NCBI GenBank assembly: GCA_900752545.1
Contig: CAADVS010000077.1
Span: forward strand, 1-64,000
Length of the DNA: 64,000 nt
Reading direction: 5' to 3'
Source of the DNA: an uncultured Collinsella sp.
GTDB lineage: Bacteria; Actinomycetota; Coriobacteriia; Coriobacteriales; Coriobacteriaceae
Below are positions 52,150-62,041 of the stretch, piece by piece. Each line of letters begins with the position of its first letter. The first letter of the stretch is position 1. A program made the translations under genes and the position numbers. A model generated the notes under the pieces. The model saw only the letters and a program-made list of their open reading frames with translations, searched no databases and had not been told where the DNA came from.

Positions 52150-52992
52150 ATGATTGTGTTTTCCGATATGGATGGAACACTGCTGACGAGTGATAAGCAG
52201 ATGAGCGATGCCACCTGGGCGATGCTCGACGAGCTTGCGCGCCGCGGTGTTGAGTTTGTGCCCTGCACGGGGCGCCCGCTGTCGGGCATCTTTGAGCCCA
52301 TCCTCGCCCATCCCGCCGTACACTACGCGGTCTGCGCCAACGGCGCCAGCGTCTGGCAGCTCGACGACGGTACGCCCACCGATGCCTCACGTGCCACGCG
52401 CATTTTGAGCCGACCGCTCGACCGCGCCATCGCCCACCGCATCCATAGCATTGCCGCCGGCCACGATGTGACCTTCGATATCTTCGCGGACGGGCAGTGC
52501 TTCCTCCCCCGCTCGCTCTACACGCGCCTGGACGAATTCTGCGGCGGCGATCCCCACATCGCGGCTTCGCTCAAGCGCACACGAACGCCGATCGACATGG
52601 ATATCGACAGCAAGATCGACGAGGTCGAGACGCTCGAACGCATCGCCATGTACTGGCACGACCCGTCCGATCGCGACGCCATCGCGGCTGAGCTCGACAC
52701 GCTCGGAGGCATTGAGGTCACGCGTTCGTACGCCATGAATATCGAGGTCATGGGCGAGGGCGCCACCAAGGGAACGGCCCTCACGTGGCTATGCGAGCAC
52801 CTGGGCGAGCGTCTCGCCGACGCCTGGGCGTTCGGCGACAACATCAACGACATCCCCATGCTGCAGGCAGCGGGCCATGGCATGGCCATGATCAACGCCG
52901 AGCCCGAGGACTGCGACGCCGCCGACGCCATCACCGAATACGATAACGACCACGACGGCGTCGCCCGCACCATCATGGCCGCCCTCGCCTAG
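52150..52992 (+). CDS. HAD-superfamily (Cof-type) phosphatase
   Basis: Predicted 280-residue hydrolase. The nucleophile motif is SDMDGTLLTSD, motif II is CTGRPL, and the C-terminal metal motif is FGDNINDIPML. Cof-type members act on sugar phosphates or pyridoxal/flavin phosphates; substrate unknown. AGAAAGG precedes the ATG. The stop codon TAG is the first triplet of a 27-bp tandem repeat. It converges on another HAD gene. Confidence 0.9.
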   Translation: MIVFSDMDGTLLTSDKQMSDATWAMLDELARRGVEFVPCTGRPLSGIFEPILAHPAVHYAVCANGASVWQLDDGTPTDASRATRILSRPLDRAIAHRIHSIAAGHDVTFDIFADGQCFLPRSLYTRLDEFCGGDPHIAASLKRTRTPIDMDIDSKIDEVETLERIAMYWHDPSDRDAIAAELDTLGGIEVTRSYAMNIEVMGEGATKGTALTWLCEHLGERLADAWAFGDNINDIPMLQAAGHGMAMINAEPEDCDAADAITEYDNDHDGVARTIMAALA

Positions 52993-53127
52993 TCGTTGGG
53001 GACGTTCTTAAACGACTAGTCATTGGGGACGTTCTTGAATGACTAGTCGTTGGGGACACTCTTCGCAAAAAAGCTGCAAGGACTGTCCCCCACTACCGGC
53101 AGAAAAGGACTGTCCCTAACTGCCGGA
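52990..53127. repeat. 27-bp-pitch tandem repeats between two HAD genes
   Basis: Three units TAGTCGTTGGGGACGTTC-like with GGGGAC at 52998, 53025 and 53052, then two divergent units with GGACTGTCCC at 53080 and 53107, again 27 bp apart. The block fills the gap between convergent genes. Confidence 0.8.
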
Positions 53128-53922
53128 TTAGGCGAGGCTCTCCAGAACACGGCGAAGTTCCTGCTGGACGGCGTGGTCGCGGTTGCGCCCCACCACGCAA
53201 TCGGCAACGGCCTTGAGTGCAGGACGCGCGTTTTCCATCGCGCAGCCCGTGCCGACAAAGCGAATGATCTCGTAATCGTTCATCGAGTCGCCAAACGCCA
53301 TAACCTCGTCGCGCCCAATGCCATAATGCTCCGCGAGCTGTGCAATACCCGAGGCCTTCGACACACCGGGCTGCATGGCATCGATCCACGCGTTGCCCGA
53401 AGGCGCAAAAGTAAAGAGCTGACCGAGTTCGCGCTGTAGCACGTACGCACTGTCCATAACAGCACTGTCATCGCAAAAGATACTCGCCTTGATGATATTT
53501 ACGCTGGGCTCGGGCAGCTCCCAAATGCGCTCGGCATTGGGAAGGTCTTTATCGACCTCACGCACAAACTTGCACTCGTCATCGAGCAGGAAGGACTTGG
53601 TTCGGTCAAAAAGCGCAAGATGCAGATTAGGAAACGTCCCGACGGCCTGGGCGAGCTTTCGAATCGCCAGGTGCGAATACACCTCGCGGTCTACCATTTT
53701 GCCGTCGGCGTAGACCTGGGCACCGTTAGCGGCGACAAAGTCAATCTTATCGCGAACGGGCGCAAAGAACTCGCACAGGCGATCGTAGCGGCGGCCTGAC
53801 GATGCAGCAAAATGTACACCATGCTCGCGTAGTGCCAGGATCAATTCGTAGGTCTCAGGCGGCACCTGGCCATTTTCGTCAAGCAGCGTGCCGTCCATAT
53901 CGGATGCAATCAGTTTAACCAT
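53128..53922 (-). CDS. HAD-superfamily (Cof-type) phosphatase
   Basis: Predicted 264-residue hydrolase with SDMDGTLLDENG, SSGRRYDRL and FGDSMNDYEII. It is a distant paralogue of the gene at 52150. Its leader is unusual: the Shine-Dalgarno sequence AAGGGAG pairs with CTCCCTT in a long hairpin (53928-53989), so translation may be controlled. Substrate unknown. Confidence 0.9.
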   Translation of the reverse strand: MVKLIASDMDGTLLDENGQVPPETYELILALREHGVHFAASSGRRYDRLCEFFAPVRDKIDFVAANGAQVYADGKMVDREVYSHLAIRKLAQAVGTFPNLHLALFDRTKSFLLDDECKFVREVDKDLPNAERIWELPEPSVNIIKASIFCDDSAVMDSAYVLQRELGQLFTFAPSGNAWIDAMQPGVSKASGIAQLAEHYGIGRDEVMAFGDSMNDYEIIRFVGTGCAMENARPALKAVADCVVGRNRDHAVQQELRRVLESLA

Positions 53923-53927
53923 AGAAA

Positions 53928-53989
53928 AGCTCCCTTCGGACTTGTTGGAATCAAACGTGTATCCGATTCCAACGTACCCAAAGGGAGCT
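53928..53989 (-). promoter_or_regulatory. Leader hairpin that pairs the HAD gene's Shine-Dalgarno
   Basis: AGCTCCCTT (53928-53936) pairs with AAGGGAGCT (53981-53989), and GTTGGAATC (53944-53952) with GATTCCAAC (53965-53973). On the - strand the AAGGGAG seven bases from the ATG is in the stem, so it would be hidden when folded. Either a regulatory leader or a transcript end of an upstream RNA. Confidence 0.55.
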
Positions 53990-54086
53990 CAAATAAGACT
54001 TCGCGGACGCAAACGTTACAAGGACCTGGCAAATAGCTCACACATGCCAGAGGCCCTACGGTCGCGGCGTCAGGCAGCCCGCCAAA

Positions 54087-54133
54087 GAGCGTCCCCAATG
54101 ACTAGTCGTTTAAGAACGTCCCCGATGACTAGT
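54087..54133. repeat. 27-bp-pitch repeats at the end of ade
   Basis: Two units GTCCCCAATGACTAGTCG at 54091 and 54118, 27 bp apart, the inverted form of the 52990 block. The TAG stop codon of ade (54129-54131 on the - strand) lies in the ACTAGT of the second unit. Confidence 0.78.
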
Positions 54134-55949
54134 CGGCGTAGGTGAAGGTTGTAACGTCGAACATGCCCTCGGGGCGGATGCGGAGCGTCGGGATGACCGG
54201 CAGGGGCAGGAAGATGATGCCCATGATGGGGTCGAGCGGCGGCTCAATACCCATGGCGCGCGCCTTGACCATAAAGTCATCGTGCTGCGCGGCAACGTCC
54301 TCGGCCGTGCCCTCGCTCATCAGGCCACCGAGCGCCAGCGGAATGCGCGCCACGACCTCGCCGTTGCGCACCAGCACGTGGCCGCCCTGGCCCACGGCCT
54401 CAACGGCAGTCATCATATCGGCAGCGTTGTCGCCCACCACGCACACGTTGTGCGAGTCGTGGCCGATCGTGGAGGCAATGGCACCGCCCGTGATGGTGAA
54501 ACCGCGCACCCAGCCGCGACCGATATGCTTGCCGACGAGCCCCATGCCGGCGGGACCGTCGCCATCGGCGCCCTCGGCCTGCAGCGACACGCCGCGGCCA
54601 TGGCGCTCGATAAGCATAATGCGACGCAAGTCCTCGGCGCTCTCGGGACGGACCATGCCCGTGATAGCCATGCCCGGGATCACATCGATAACCGCCTCGC
54701 CCGGCTTAAAGGCATAGTCGAACACGTCGAGCGATAGCTTCGGCAGCTTAACGGAAGCACGCAGCTCATCGGCAAGCGCTGCGACCTCGGCCGTCTCGGG
54801 TGCGATCTCGCCCACAAAGGTGCCATCCTGCGCCACCAGAGCACCGGCGGCATATACGCGATGCGGGGCCGTGGCAAAGGTCAGGTCATCGAGCACCAGC
54901 AGGTCGGCGCGCTTGCCCGGAGCGATCGCGCCGCGGAGCTCATGCGGGTCGCGGCAGCCGTGGTCCAGGCCAAATGCCTCAGCCGTGGAAAGGGACGCCA
55001 TAGAGATGGCGACCACGGGGTCGATACCGGCCTCGATAGCCACGCGGCAGGCATTGTCGATCATGCCGGTCGAAAGAGCATCGGAGGGAGCGCGATCGTC
55101 GGTCGCAAAGCAGCAGCGGCGGGCGCGGGCAGGATTCTCCAGCAGCATCGGGGACAAATTGGCCAGGTCGTGGCTGCACGTGCCCTCACGCAGCATCACA
55201 TACATGCCGCGGGATAGCTTGTCGAGTGCCTCCTCGGGAATCGTCGACTCGTGGTCGGCGGTAATGCCCGCTGCGGCATAGGCATTGAGGTCCTTACCGG
55301 CAACGAGCGGCGCGTGGCCGTCAACCTGCTTGGACGGCGTCTGGTTGGCAGCATCGATGCGAGCGCAGGTCTCGGGGTCGGCCATAAAGACGCCCGGCAG
55401 GTTCATCATTTCGCCCAGACCAAAGACATCGCCTGGATGCTCGGCAAAAAACGCCTGCATATCGGCAGCCGAAATAACGGCACCGGCCTGCTCGTCGGGC
55501 AGCGCGGGCACGCACGAAGGCATCATGTACTTGATGGAGATGGGTGCGCGGCGGCCATCCTCTATCATAAAGCGCAAGCCGTCGAGACCGGCAACATTGG
55601 CAATCTCGTGGCTGTCGGCAATGGCAGTGGTAGTACCGCGCGTCGCGGCCATGCGAGCATACTCGGCGGGACGGATGTTCGAAGACTCGATATGCAGATG
55701 CCCGTCAATAAAACCGGGAGTGAGATAGCGACCCTGGCAGTCGATGACCTCAGTTGCCTCGTAGGTGCCAGCGGCATCGTCGCGACCATCGTAGAGCACG
55801 CCGACGATTACACCGTCCTTGACGGCAACGCTACCGGGCGCCACACGCTGGCCATACACGTCGACAATCTGCGCATTGGTAAACAGCGTGTCGACGGGCA
55901 CGCGCCCCTCGGCGGCCTCGATCACAGACCTCATGACCTCAACGGACAT
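54129..55949 (-). CDS. ade: Adenine deaminase
   Basis: Predicted 606-residue amidohydrolase converting adenine to hypoxanthine. Signatures are TPGFIDGHLHIESS and ADSHEIAN (metal ligands), and GHAPLVAGKDLNAYAAAG, VMLREGTCSHDLANL and GHDSHNVCVVGDN later. Length is typical. The ATG at 55949 follows AAAGGAG, so extra upstream codons to 56126 are dropped. It is single, without purine genes nearby. Confidence 0.93.
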   Translation of the reverse strand: MSVEVMRSVIEAAEGRVPVDTLFTNAQIVDVYGQRVAPGSVAVKDGVIVGVLYDGRDDAAGTYEATEVIDCQGRYLTPGFIDGHLHIESSNIRPAEYARMAATRGTTTAIADSHEIANVAGLDGLRFMIEDGRRAPISIKYMMPSCVPALPDEQAGAVISAADMQAFFAEHPGDVFGLGEMMNLPGVFMADPETCARIDAANQTPSKQVDGHAPLVAGKDLNAYAAAGITADHESTIPEEALDKLSRGMYVMLREGTCSHDLANLSPMLLENPARARRCCFATDDRAPSDALSTGMIDNACRVAIEAGIDPVVAISMASLSTAEAFGLDHGCRDPHELRGAIAPGKRADLLVLDDLTFATAPHRVYAAGALVAQDGTFVGEIAPETAEVAALADELRASVKLPKLSLDVFDYAFKPGEAVIDVIPGMAITGMVRPESAEDLRRIMLIERHGRGVSLQAEGADGDGPAGMGLVGKHIGRGWVRGFTITGGAIASTIGHDSHNVCVVGDNAADMMTAVEAVGQGGHVLVRNGEVVARIPLALGGLMSEGTAEDVAAQHDDFMVKARAMGIEPPLDPIMGIIFLPLPVIPTLRIRPEGMFDVTTFTYAD

Positions 55950-56082
55950 ACATACTCCTTTAACCGTAGAAAAAAGCTGCGGAGCGGACAGACCTTCACC
56001 GCAGCAAACCAATAGCCATTGTATGCCCAAACGATGGGTCAACAATACGCCTCTCCGCTTAACGGCACACGCCGCTTGGCGC

Positions 56083-56160
56083 AATGGGGGCAGGTTACTT
56101 TGCACCAATGACAAGGAGTGTCCCAAAGTGCCGGCACAAAAGGAACGTCCCCAAGTGCCA
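56083..56160. repeat. Degenerate 27-bp-pitch GTCCC repeats
   Basis: AAGGAGTGTCCCAAAGTGCC (from 56113) and AAGGAACGTCCCCAAGTGCC (from 56140) are 27 bp apart. A partial GGGGGCAGGTT...TTGCACCA stretch just before resembles the nested elements at 7171 and 42038. Confidence 0.65.
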
Positions 56161-56165
56161 AAAAA

Positions 56166-56194
56166 GGCCGCAGTCGGGATTCCCGGCTGCGGCC
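56166..56194 (-). terminator. Terminator after tyrS
   Basis: GGCCGCAGTCGGG and CCCGGCTGCGGCC pair around ATT with one wobble; TTTTTT follows on the - strand. Confidence 0.93.
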
Positions 56195-56223
56195 CTATTG
56201 CACATGTTAAGTTGACCTACTTG

Positions 56224-57435
56224 CTAGACCAATTTGAAGCCCTTGCGCTTACCCACAGAAAGGGTGTCGCCCAGCTTGAGGGCGCTGGGATCGATGTTAT
56301 AGCTCTTGGGAGCCACGGCCTTGCCGTTGATCTTGACGCCACCGCCGTCGATATCGCGACGAGCCTGGCCGGCGCTCGCCGAAAGGCCCAGGTCCTTGAG
56401 CAGGCCGGCGAGGTAGATCTGGCCCTCGTCGTTGACGGTCAGCTCAACGTGCTTCTCGGGGAAGTCGGCGAGCTGGCCCTCCTTGAATACGCGGTCGAAC
56501 TCGGCCTGAGCCTCGTCGCCGGCGCCGGCGCCGTGGTAGGTGTCGCACAGGTCGCGGCCCAGAGCGCGCTTGAGCTCATAGGGATCGGCAGAGCCGTCGG
56601 CCAGGGCGGCGTCGATCTTGTCGACCTCGGCCGGGGTGAGCGAGCTCGCCAGGCGATAGTACTTGCCGATCATCTCGTCGGGGATGGACATGGTCTTGCC
56701 GAACATATCCTTGGGAGCGTCGGTCAGGCCGATGTAGTTGCCGTATGACTTGGACATCTTGCGCACGCCGTCAGTGCCCTCGAGCAGCGGCATGGTGAGC
56801 GCGATCTGCGGCTCCATGCCCATCTTCTCCATGAGCTCACGGCCGGCGAGCAGGTTGAAGAGCTGGTCGGTGCCGCCCATCTCCACGTCGGCCTTGATCT
56901 GCACGGAGTCGAAAGCCTGCATCACGGGATACAGGAACTCGTGCAGGGCGATCGGCGTCTGAGACTGGTAGCGCTTGGTAAAGTCATCGCGCTCAAGAAT
57001 GCGGGCGACGGTGAACTTGGAGCACACCTGCAGCAGACCGGCCAGGTCCATCGAAAGGATCCAGTCACCGTTGTGCACAATGGTGGTCTTCTCGGGATCC
57101 AGGATCTTCATGGCCTGGCTCACATAGGTCTCGGCGTTGGCCTCGATCTGCTCCTGCGAAAGCTGCGGACGGGTGGAATTCTTGCCCGAAGGGTCGCCAA
57201 TCAACGCGGTACCGTTGCCGATGATGAGGGTGACGTTGTGGCCCAGGTCCTGGAACTGACGCATCTTGCGCAGCGGCACGGCGTGGCCCAGGTGCAGGTC
57301 GGGGCTGGTGGGGTCGACGCCGAGCTTGATGTTGAGGGGCTCGCCCTTCTCAAGCTTCTTGCGAAGGTCGGCCTCGGGAACGATCTGCGCGGCGCCCGAG
57401 GTGATGATACGCATTTGCTCGTCAACAGACAGCAT
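56224..57435 (-). CDS. tyrS: Tyrosyl-tRNA synthetase
   Basis: Predicted 403-residue class I synthetase. The HIGH motif is HLGHA in SPDLHLGHAVPL and the KMSKS motif is KMSKSYGNYIGL. A C-terminal S4-like RNA-binding domain begins at AGLLKDLGLSASAGQARRDI. The ATG at 57435 follows AAAGGAGG. It is followed by a strong terminator, and no T-box leader is seen. Confidence 0.96.
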   Translation of the reverse strand: MLSVDEQMRIITSGAAQIVPEADLRKKLEKGEPLNIKLGVDPTSPDLHLGHAVPLRKMRQFQDLGHNVTLIIGNGTALIGDPSGKNSTRPQLSQEQIEANAETYVSQAMKILDPEKTTIVHNGDWILSMDLAGLLQVCSKFTVARILERDDFTKRYQSQTPIALHEFLYPVMQAFDSVQIKADVEMGGTDQLFNLLAGRELMEKMGMEPQIALTMPLLEGTDGVRKMSKSYGNYIGLTDAPKDMFGKTMSIPDEMIGKYYRLASSLTPAEVDKIDAALADGSADPYELKRALGRDLCDTYHGAGAGDEAQAEFDRVFKEGQLADFPEKHVELTVNDEGQIYLAGLLKDLGLSASAGQARRDIDGGGVKINGKAVAPKSYNIDPSALKLGDTLSVGKRKGFKLV

Positions 57436-57531
57436 TGGGTATCCTCCTTTTGCTATAGCACCCTCGCCGAAAACGGCGGTGCTGGAAGTCCATAAACTCT
57501 CTTATGATAACAAACTGACGCGACGCGGCAC

Positions 57532-59490
57532 CTACGACAGGAAAATCCTCGTCCTGCCGCATGCGTCAATGGCAACTGGCAGACGTGTACCGTCACGCTC
57601 GACCAGATAGCGTGCCTGCCGACGACGCAAGCAGTCGCGGCAACGGACCTGTCCCGTCGCATCGGTGGCGCAGACGCCCTCGGCGGTCAGCAGGCAGTGC
57701 TCGCACACCATAAGCTCGGGACGGTCGGCGTCGACCGGACCCAAGACGCCGGGTTCAGCAGCCAGTTCGGCAATACGCTCCGCATCATTGCCGAGCAACT
57801 CGGCCGGCAAGTACACCCGCCCCGCACCGAATCCGCGCAGCCAGGTAAGCGTGGCCCGATTCGCGCAGAACACCGGCGCCGCCACGTCAAACGTCACGCC
57901 CAGCTCGCGAGCGATCGCCACCTGCCCCAGGTTGCGGCAGACGATGCGCCCGGCACGCTGCATCAGTGAGCGGGTCCAGTCAGCGTCACCCGTGCGGCAC
58001 ACCTCGTCAAGCACCACAACGGCGTCGGACAAATCGAGTTCTCCGCGCGGGTCGGCATCCATCAGCTGCCAAGCAAAAACCATGCGAGTGGGAACCGCGC
58101 ACTCCACCAACTCCGTCGACGCACCGCCATCCACCGCAACGCCCTCAAAGGGCAGCACCTCAACGGCACGCGCAACGGGCGCAATCGCATCCGCCTCGGC
58201 CCGCATGCGCTCCAACACTGCCGCCGTCTGATCCAACACGCCGGCACTGCGAATCAGGTACACCTCGCAGCCCGTGTCCACCTTACGCTTGCAATGCACG
58301 ACGACGCGCTTCCCCGCTGCGGCATCCACCGGGCAGGGCACCTGCGGCCAGCGCTTGGGCACATCGGGACGCGCGTCGACACCCGGATAAAACCGGATCT
58401 CGAGCATGTCACCCGCCGCCACGGCGGCGTCGAGCTCAACGGTCACCTCTTCGTGGCCCACAGCGACCAAGCGCCCCACGCGCACGCCCTGGTTAATCGC
58501 ACGCTCAAAGCTCATCAGCTCGGCACCCGAACGCCCTCGCAGGTACGCATCGGTAAGCCCACGGTTAAACGACCTTCCCAGCTCGCGCTCAAGCTCTTCC
58601 ACGGCACCGGGATCCCACGCGCCGTCGCACAGCATATCGAGTGCCCGGCGCCACACCCGCACCACGTTGAATACGTAATCGGGGTTCTTCATGCGCCCCT
58701 CGATCTTGAGCGACGCCACGCCGACATCTACAAGCTCGGGCAGATGCGCAATACCCAGATAGTCGCGCGGGCACAGCAGGCGATCTCCCTCGACGGCGAC
58801 AACGCTCTGTCCAGCCTCGTCCACCAGGTCGTACGCCAGACGGCACGGCTGCGTGCAGTCGCCGCGCATCGCCGAGCGCCCACGCCGCAGGGCCGAGAAC
58901 TCGCACGCCCCCGAATAGCCGATGCAAATCGCACCGTGGCAGAATACCTCGATGGGCACGCCCGTGGCACATAGCGCCGCAATCTCGTCGACCGTCAGCT
59001 CGCGCGCCGTCGTCACACGCTCGACCCCCAGCTCATCGGCGGCAAGCCGCACGGCGCCTTCGCTATGAACGCCTGCCTGCGTAGACAGGTGAATCTCGAC
59101 CCCGGGAATCGCCGCGCTCAGCGCGCAGGCCAACCCGGCATCGGCCACAATCAGAGCATCGGCGCCCAGCTCCAGTGCATGAGCTCCCAACACCACCGCG
59201 TCGGACAGTTCATCGTCAAACACGAACACGTTGAGCGTCACGTACACGCGCACGCCATGGGCATGCGCCACGGCACAACCGCGCGCAAACTCGTCATCCG
59301 TAAAGCCATGGGCGCTCACACGGGCGTTAAAGCCGCCCAACCCCGCATAGATGGCATCGGCACCCGCGGCGATGGCCGCAAGCATCTGGTCGAGTCCGCC
59401 CGCCGGCGCCAGCAGTTCGGGCAGCGCCGCACCGGCAGCATCCAATCCAGTCTCGTATTGTCCGCTCGGCCCCATCGCCCGAATCGCCAT
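57532..59490 (-). CDS. Peptidase U32-family protein (RNA hydroxylation type)
   Basis: Predicted 652 residues. The U32 core includes LLAPAGGLDQMLAAIAAGAD, STQAGVHSEGA and the Cys-rich SGACEFSALRRGRSAMRGDCTQPCRLAYD, followed by SLKIEGRMKNPDYV. Relatives TrhP and RlhA hydroxylate tRNA or rRNA rather than cut proteins, so the old peptidase name may mislead. A C-terminal part with four cysteines (CEHC, CRDC) could bind metal. The ATG at 59490 follows TAAGGAG. Confidence 0.88.
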   Translation of the reverse strand: MAIRAMGPSGQYETGLDAAGAALPELLAPAGGLDQMLAAIAAGADAIYAGLGGFNARVSAHGFTDDEFARGCAVAHAHGVRVYVTLNVFVFDDELSDAVVLGAHALELGADALIVADAGLACALSAAIPGVEIHLSTQAGVHSEGAVRLAADELGVERVTTARELTVDEIAALCATGVPIEVFCHGAICIGYSGACEFSALRRGRSAMRGDCTQPCRLAYDLVDEAGQSVVAVEGDRLLCPRDYLGIAHLPELVDVGVASLKIEGRMKNPDYVFNVVRVWRRALDMLCDGAWDPGAVEELERELGRSFNRGLTDAYLRGRSGAELMSFERAINQGVRVGRLVAVGHEEVTVELDAAVAAGDMLEIRFYPGVDARPDVPKRWPQVPCPVDAAAGKRVVVHCKRKVDTGCEVYLIRSAGVLDQTAAVLERMRAEADAIAPVARAVEVLPFEGVAVDGGASTELVECAVPTRMVFAWQLMDADPRGELDLSDAVVVLDEVCRTGDADWTRSLMQRAGRIVCRNLGQVAIARELGVTFDVAAPVFCANRATLTWLRGFGAGRVYLPAELLGNDAERIAELAAEPGVLGPVDADRPELMVCEHCLLTAEGVCATDATGQVRCRDCLRRRQARYLVERDGTRLPVAIDACGRTRIFLS

Positions 59491-59652
59491 CGACAAACTC
59501 CTTACCAAGGTATGCATTCACTCTGAAAAATGCCGTCTTCCAGCATACACGAGGCCTCGCGCGCCCCGTTTGGTTTATCGTGTAATAACTTATGTCCATC
59601 CTGCCCAGACGGCACATCCACCGTCCGGCACGACATACCTGGAGGTCAATAT

Positions 59653-61851
59653 ATGGGTCCTCGCCAACGACAGGAACGCAGCCGTTCACAGACGCATGCC
59701 CTGCCCATAATCCTGCTCTCGTTTTTGGGCTTTCTGCTTATCGCGGGCGTGGCATTTGGCATCGGCATGGTCGGCAACGTCAACCGCTGGCTGTCCGATC
59801 TGCCCGACTACACCGACGCCAACGCGTATCTGGTGAGCGAGCCCACCGAGATCGTCGACTGCAACGGCAACAAGATCGCAAGCTTCTACACGCAAAACCG
59901 CAAGTCCATCACCAAGGACGAGGTCTCCCCCTACGTGCTGCAGGGCACCGTTGACGTCGAGGACGAGCGCTTCTACGAGCACGGCGGTATCGACCTGTGG
60001 GGTATCGCGCGTGCTGCGGTGGCAACCCTCGGCGGCGGGCACGAAGGCGCCTCGACTATCACCCAGCAGCTGGTGCGCAACACCATCCTGCAGGAGGAGC
60101 AGTTCGACTCGACCATCGAGCGTAAGGTGCGCGAGGCCTACATCGCCGTCAAGATGGAGGACATGTACTCCAAAGACGAGATCCTCATGATGTACCTCAA
60201 CACCATCTATTACGGCCACGGCGCCTACGGCATCGAGGCCGCAGCCGAGACCTATCTGTCCAAGAGCGCCGCCGACCTCACCCTCAGCGAGGCCGCGCTG
60301 CTCATCGGCCTTCCCAACTCACCCTCGCAGTACGACCCCACGGTCAACCCCGACCTGGCGCTGTCCCGTCGCAACAAGGTCCTTGACAACATGTTGCGCC
60401 TGGGCCACATCACCCAGGAGGAGCACGATGCCGCACAGGCCGAGCCCATCACCCTCAACGTGACCGAGATTTCGGGCAGTGGCGTCGACGTATACTCGCA
60501 GCCCTACTTTGTCGCCTATGTCAAGCAGCTGCTGGAGCAGGAGTTCTCGACCGACGTGCTCTTTAAGGGCGGTCTGACCGTCAAGACCACCATCGACCCC
60601 ACGATGCAGCAGGTAGCGGAGAATGCCGTCCGCGAGCAGCTCGACACGCTCTCACTCGACGGCCTGGACATGGGCATGGTCGTCGTCGACCCCAAGACCG
60701 GCTACATCAAGTGCATGGTGGGCGGCTACGACTACAACGCCGACGAGAACCACGTAAACCATGCCACGGCCAAGCGTCCCGTCGGCTCCACCTTTAAGGC
60801 CTTTACGCTGGCAACTGCCATCCAAAACGGCATGAACCCCAACGTCACCCTCAACTGCAACTCGCCGCTCAAGGCCAAGGGCACCACGACCGAGGTCCAA
60901 AACTACGCCAACCATAGCTATGGCAACATCACGCTTAAGCAGGCAACGGCATACTCCTCCAACACCGGCTACATCCAGGTAGCGGAAGCCGTCGGCAACA
61001 GCAAGATCATCTCGCTCGTCAAAAAGCTCGGCATCGATCCCGCCAAGGACAACATCGAGGACGTTCCCGTCATGACCCTCGGCACCGGCTCGATCTCGCC
61101 GCTCGAGATGGCCGCCGCCTACGCGACGTTTGCCAACGGCGGCTACTATCGTCAGCCGATCGCCATCACCGAGATTGACTCTCGTACCGGTTCGGTGCTG
61201 TACCAGCACACGGACAATCCCTCACAGGTGCTTACCGAGGGCGAGGCCGCCGCGGTCACCGATGTTCTGTCCGGCGTCATGCAGGGCAGCGGTACAGGTG
61301 CTGCTGGCGCCCTGAGCGTCAACCAGCCCTATGCCGGCAAAACGGGCACCACCGACAACACCACCAACCTGTGGTTCTGCGGCTATACCCCGCAGCTGGC
61401 GTGCGCCCTGTGGACCGGCTATTCCGCAGGTGAGATCCCCATCCAAAAATACGGCACGGACCTGCTGGGCGACAGCACCAACCTGCCTGTCTTTAAGCGG
61501 TTTATGAACACCGTTCTGACCGGTACCGAGCGCGAGGAGTTTGCGACCGGAACGGCGCCCACCTACAAGAACAACAGCGTCTGGAAGTTCTACGGCACCA
61601 ACAACACCAAGAAGACGGAGAACGACGACAAGGACGAGAACGAGGACGAAGAGGAAACCACCACAACGACCACCACGACGACCACGACCACCGAGACCAC
61701 GGGCGGCGACACCACCGGCGGCACCGGAACGACCGGTGGCTCGACGGGCGGCTCCACTGGTGGTTCGACCGGCGGCGATGGCGGCACGCCTACGCCTACG
61801 CCTACACCCACTCCCGACCCCTCGCCCACGCCTGACGATACGGTCGGCTAG
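59653..61851 (+). CDS. Class A penicillin-binding protein
   Basis: Predicted 732-residue bifunctional cell-wall synthase. Membrane anchor at about 20-42; transglycosylase domain with EDERFYEHGG and GGHEGASTITQQL; transpeptidase with SxxK in PVGSTFKAF, SxN in YSSNTGYIQ and KTG in AGKTGTTD. The tail of about 65 residues is Thr-rich, then Gly/Ser/Thr repeats, then TPTPTPTP; it probably lies in the wall. ATG 59653 follows GGAGG. The length without the tail is normal for PBP1a-like enzymes. Confidence 0.93.
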   Translation: MGPRQRQERSRSQTHALPIILLSFLGFLLIAGVAFGIGMVGNVNRWLSDLPDYTDANAYLVSEPTEIVDCNGNKIASFYTQNRKSITKDEVSPYVLQGTVDVEDERFYEHGGIDLWGIARAAVATLGGGHEGASTITQQLVRNTILQEEQFDSTIERKVREAYIAVKMEDMYSKDEILMMYLNTIYYGHGAYGIEAAAETYLSKSAADLTLSEAALLIGLPNSPSQYDPTVNPDLALSRRNKVLDNMLRLGHITQEEHDAAQAEPITLNVTEISGSGVDVYSQPYFVAYVKQLLEQEFSTDVLFKGGLTVKTTIDPTMQQVAENAVREQLDTLSLDGLDMGMVVVDPKTGYIKCMVGGYDYNADENHVNHATAKRPVGSTFKAFTLATAIQNGMNPNVTLNCNSPLKAKGTTTEVQNYANHSYGNITLKQATAYSSNTGYIQVAEAVGNSKIISLVKKLGIDPAKDNIEDVPVMTLGTGSISPLEMAAAYATFANGGYYRQPIAITEIDSRTGSVLYQHTDNPSQVLTEGEAAAVTDVLSGVMQGSGTGAAGALSVNQPYAGKTGTTDNTTNLWFCGYTPQLACALWTGYSAGEIPIQKYGTDLLGDSTNLPVFKRFMNTVLTGTEREEFATGTAPTYKNNSVWKFYGTNNTKKTENDDKDENEDEEETTTTTTTTTTTTETTGGDTTGGTGTTGGSTGGSTGGSTGGDGGTPTPTPTPTPDPSPTPDDTVG

Positions 61852-61877
61852 AAATCATCCGGCCATAAGCAACAAGA

Positions 61878-61913
61878 CCCCCGAGCAGCTTATTAAACTG
61901 CTCGGGGGCCTTT
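61878..61913 (+). terminator. Terminator after the PBP gene
   Basis: CCCCCGAGCAG (61878-61888) and CTGCTCGGGGG (61898-61908) form an 11-bp stem, followed by CCTTTTTAG. Confidence 0.93.
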
Positions 61914-62041
61914 TTAGTTTAAAGCGACCTGATGGGCGGTCTTTATACCGGCAGACAAAAAAAGGGGGCACCGACCAACGTCGATACCCCTTACAAGCCA
62001 CTATGTCAGCGCGCACGGTGCCGAGCGCACGACCCGCACGC

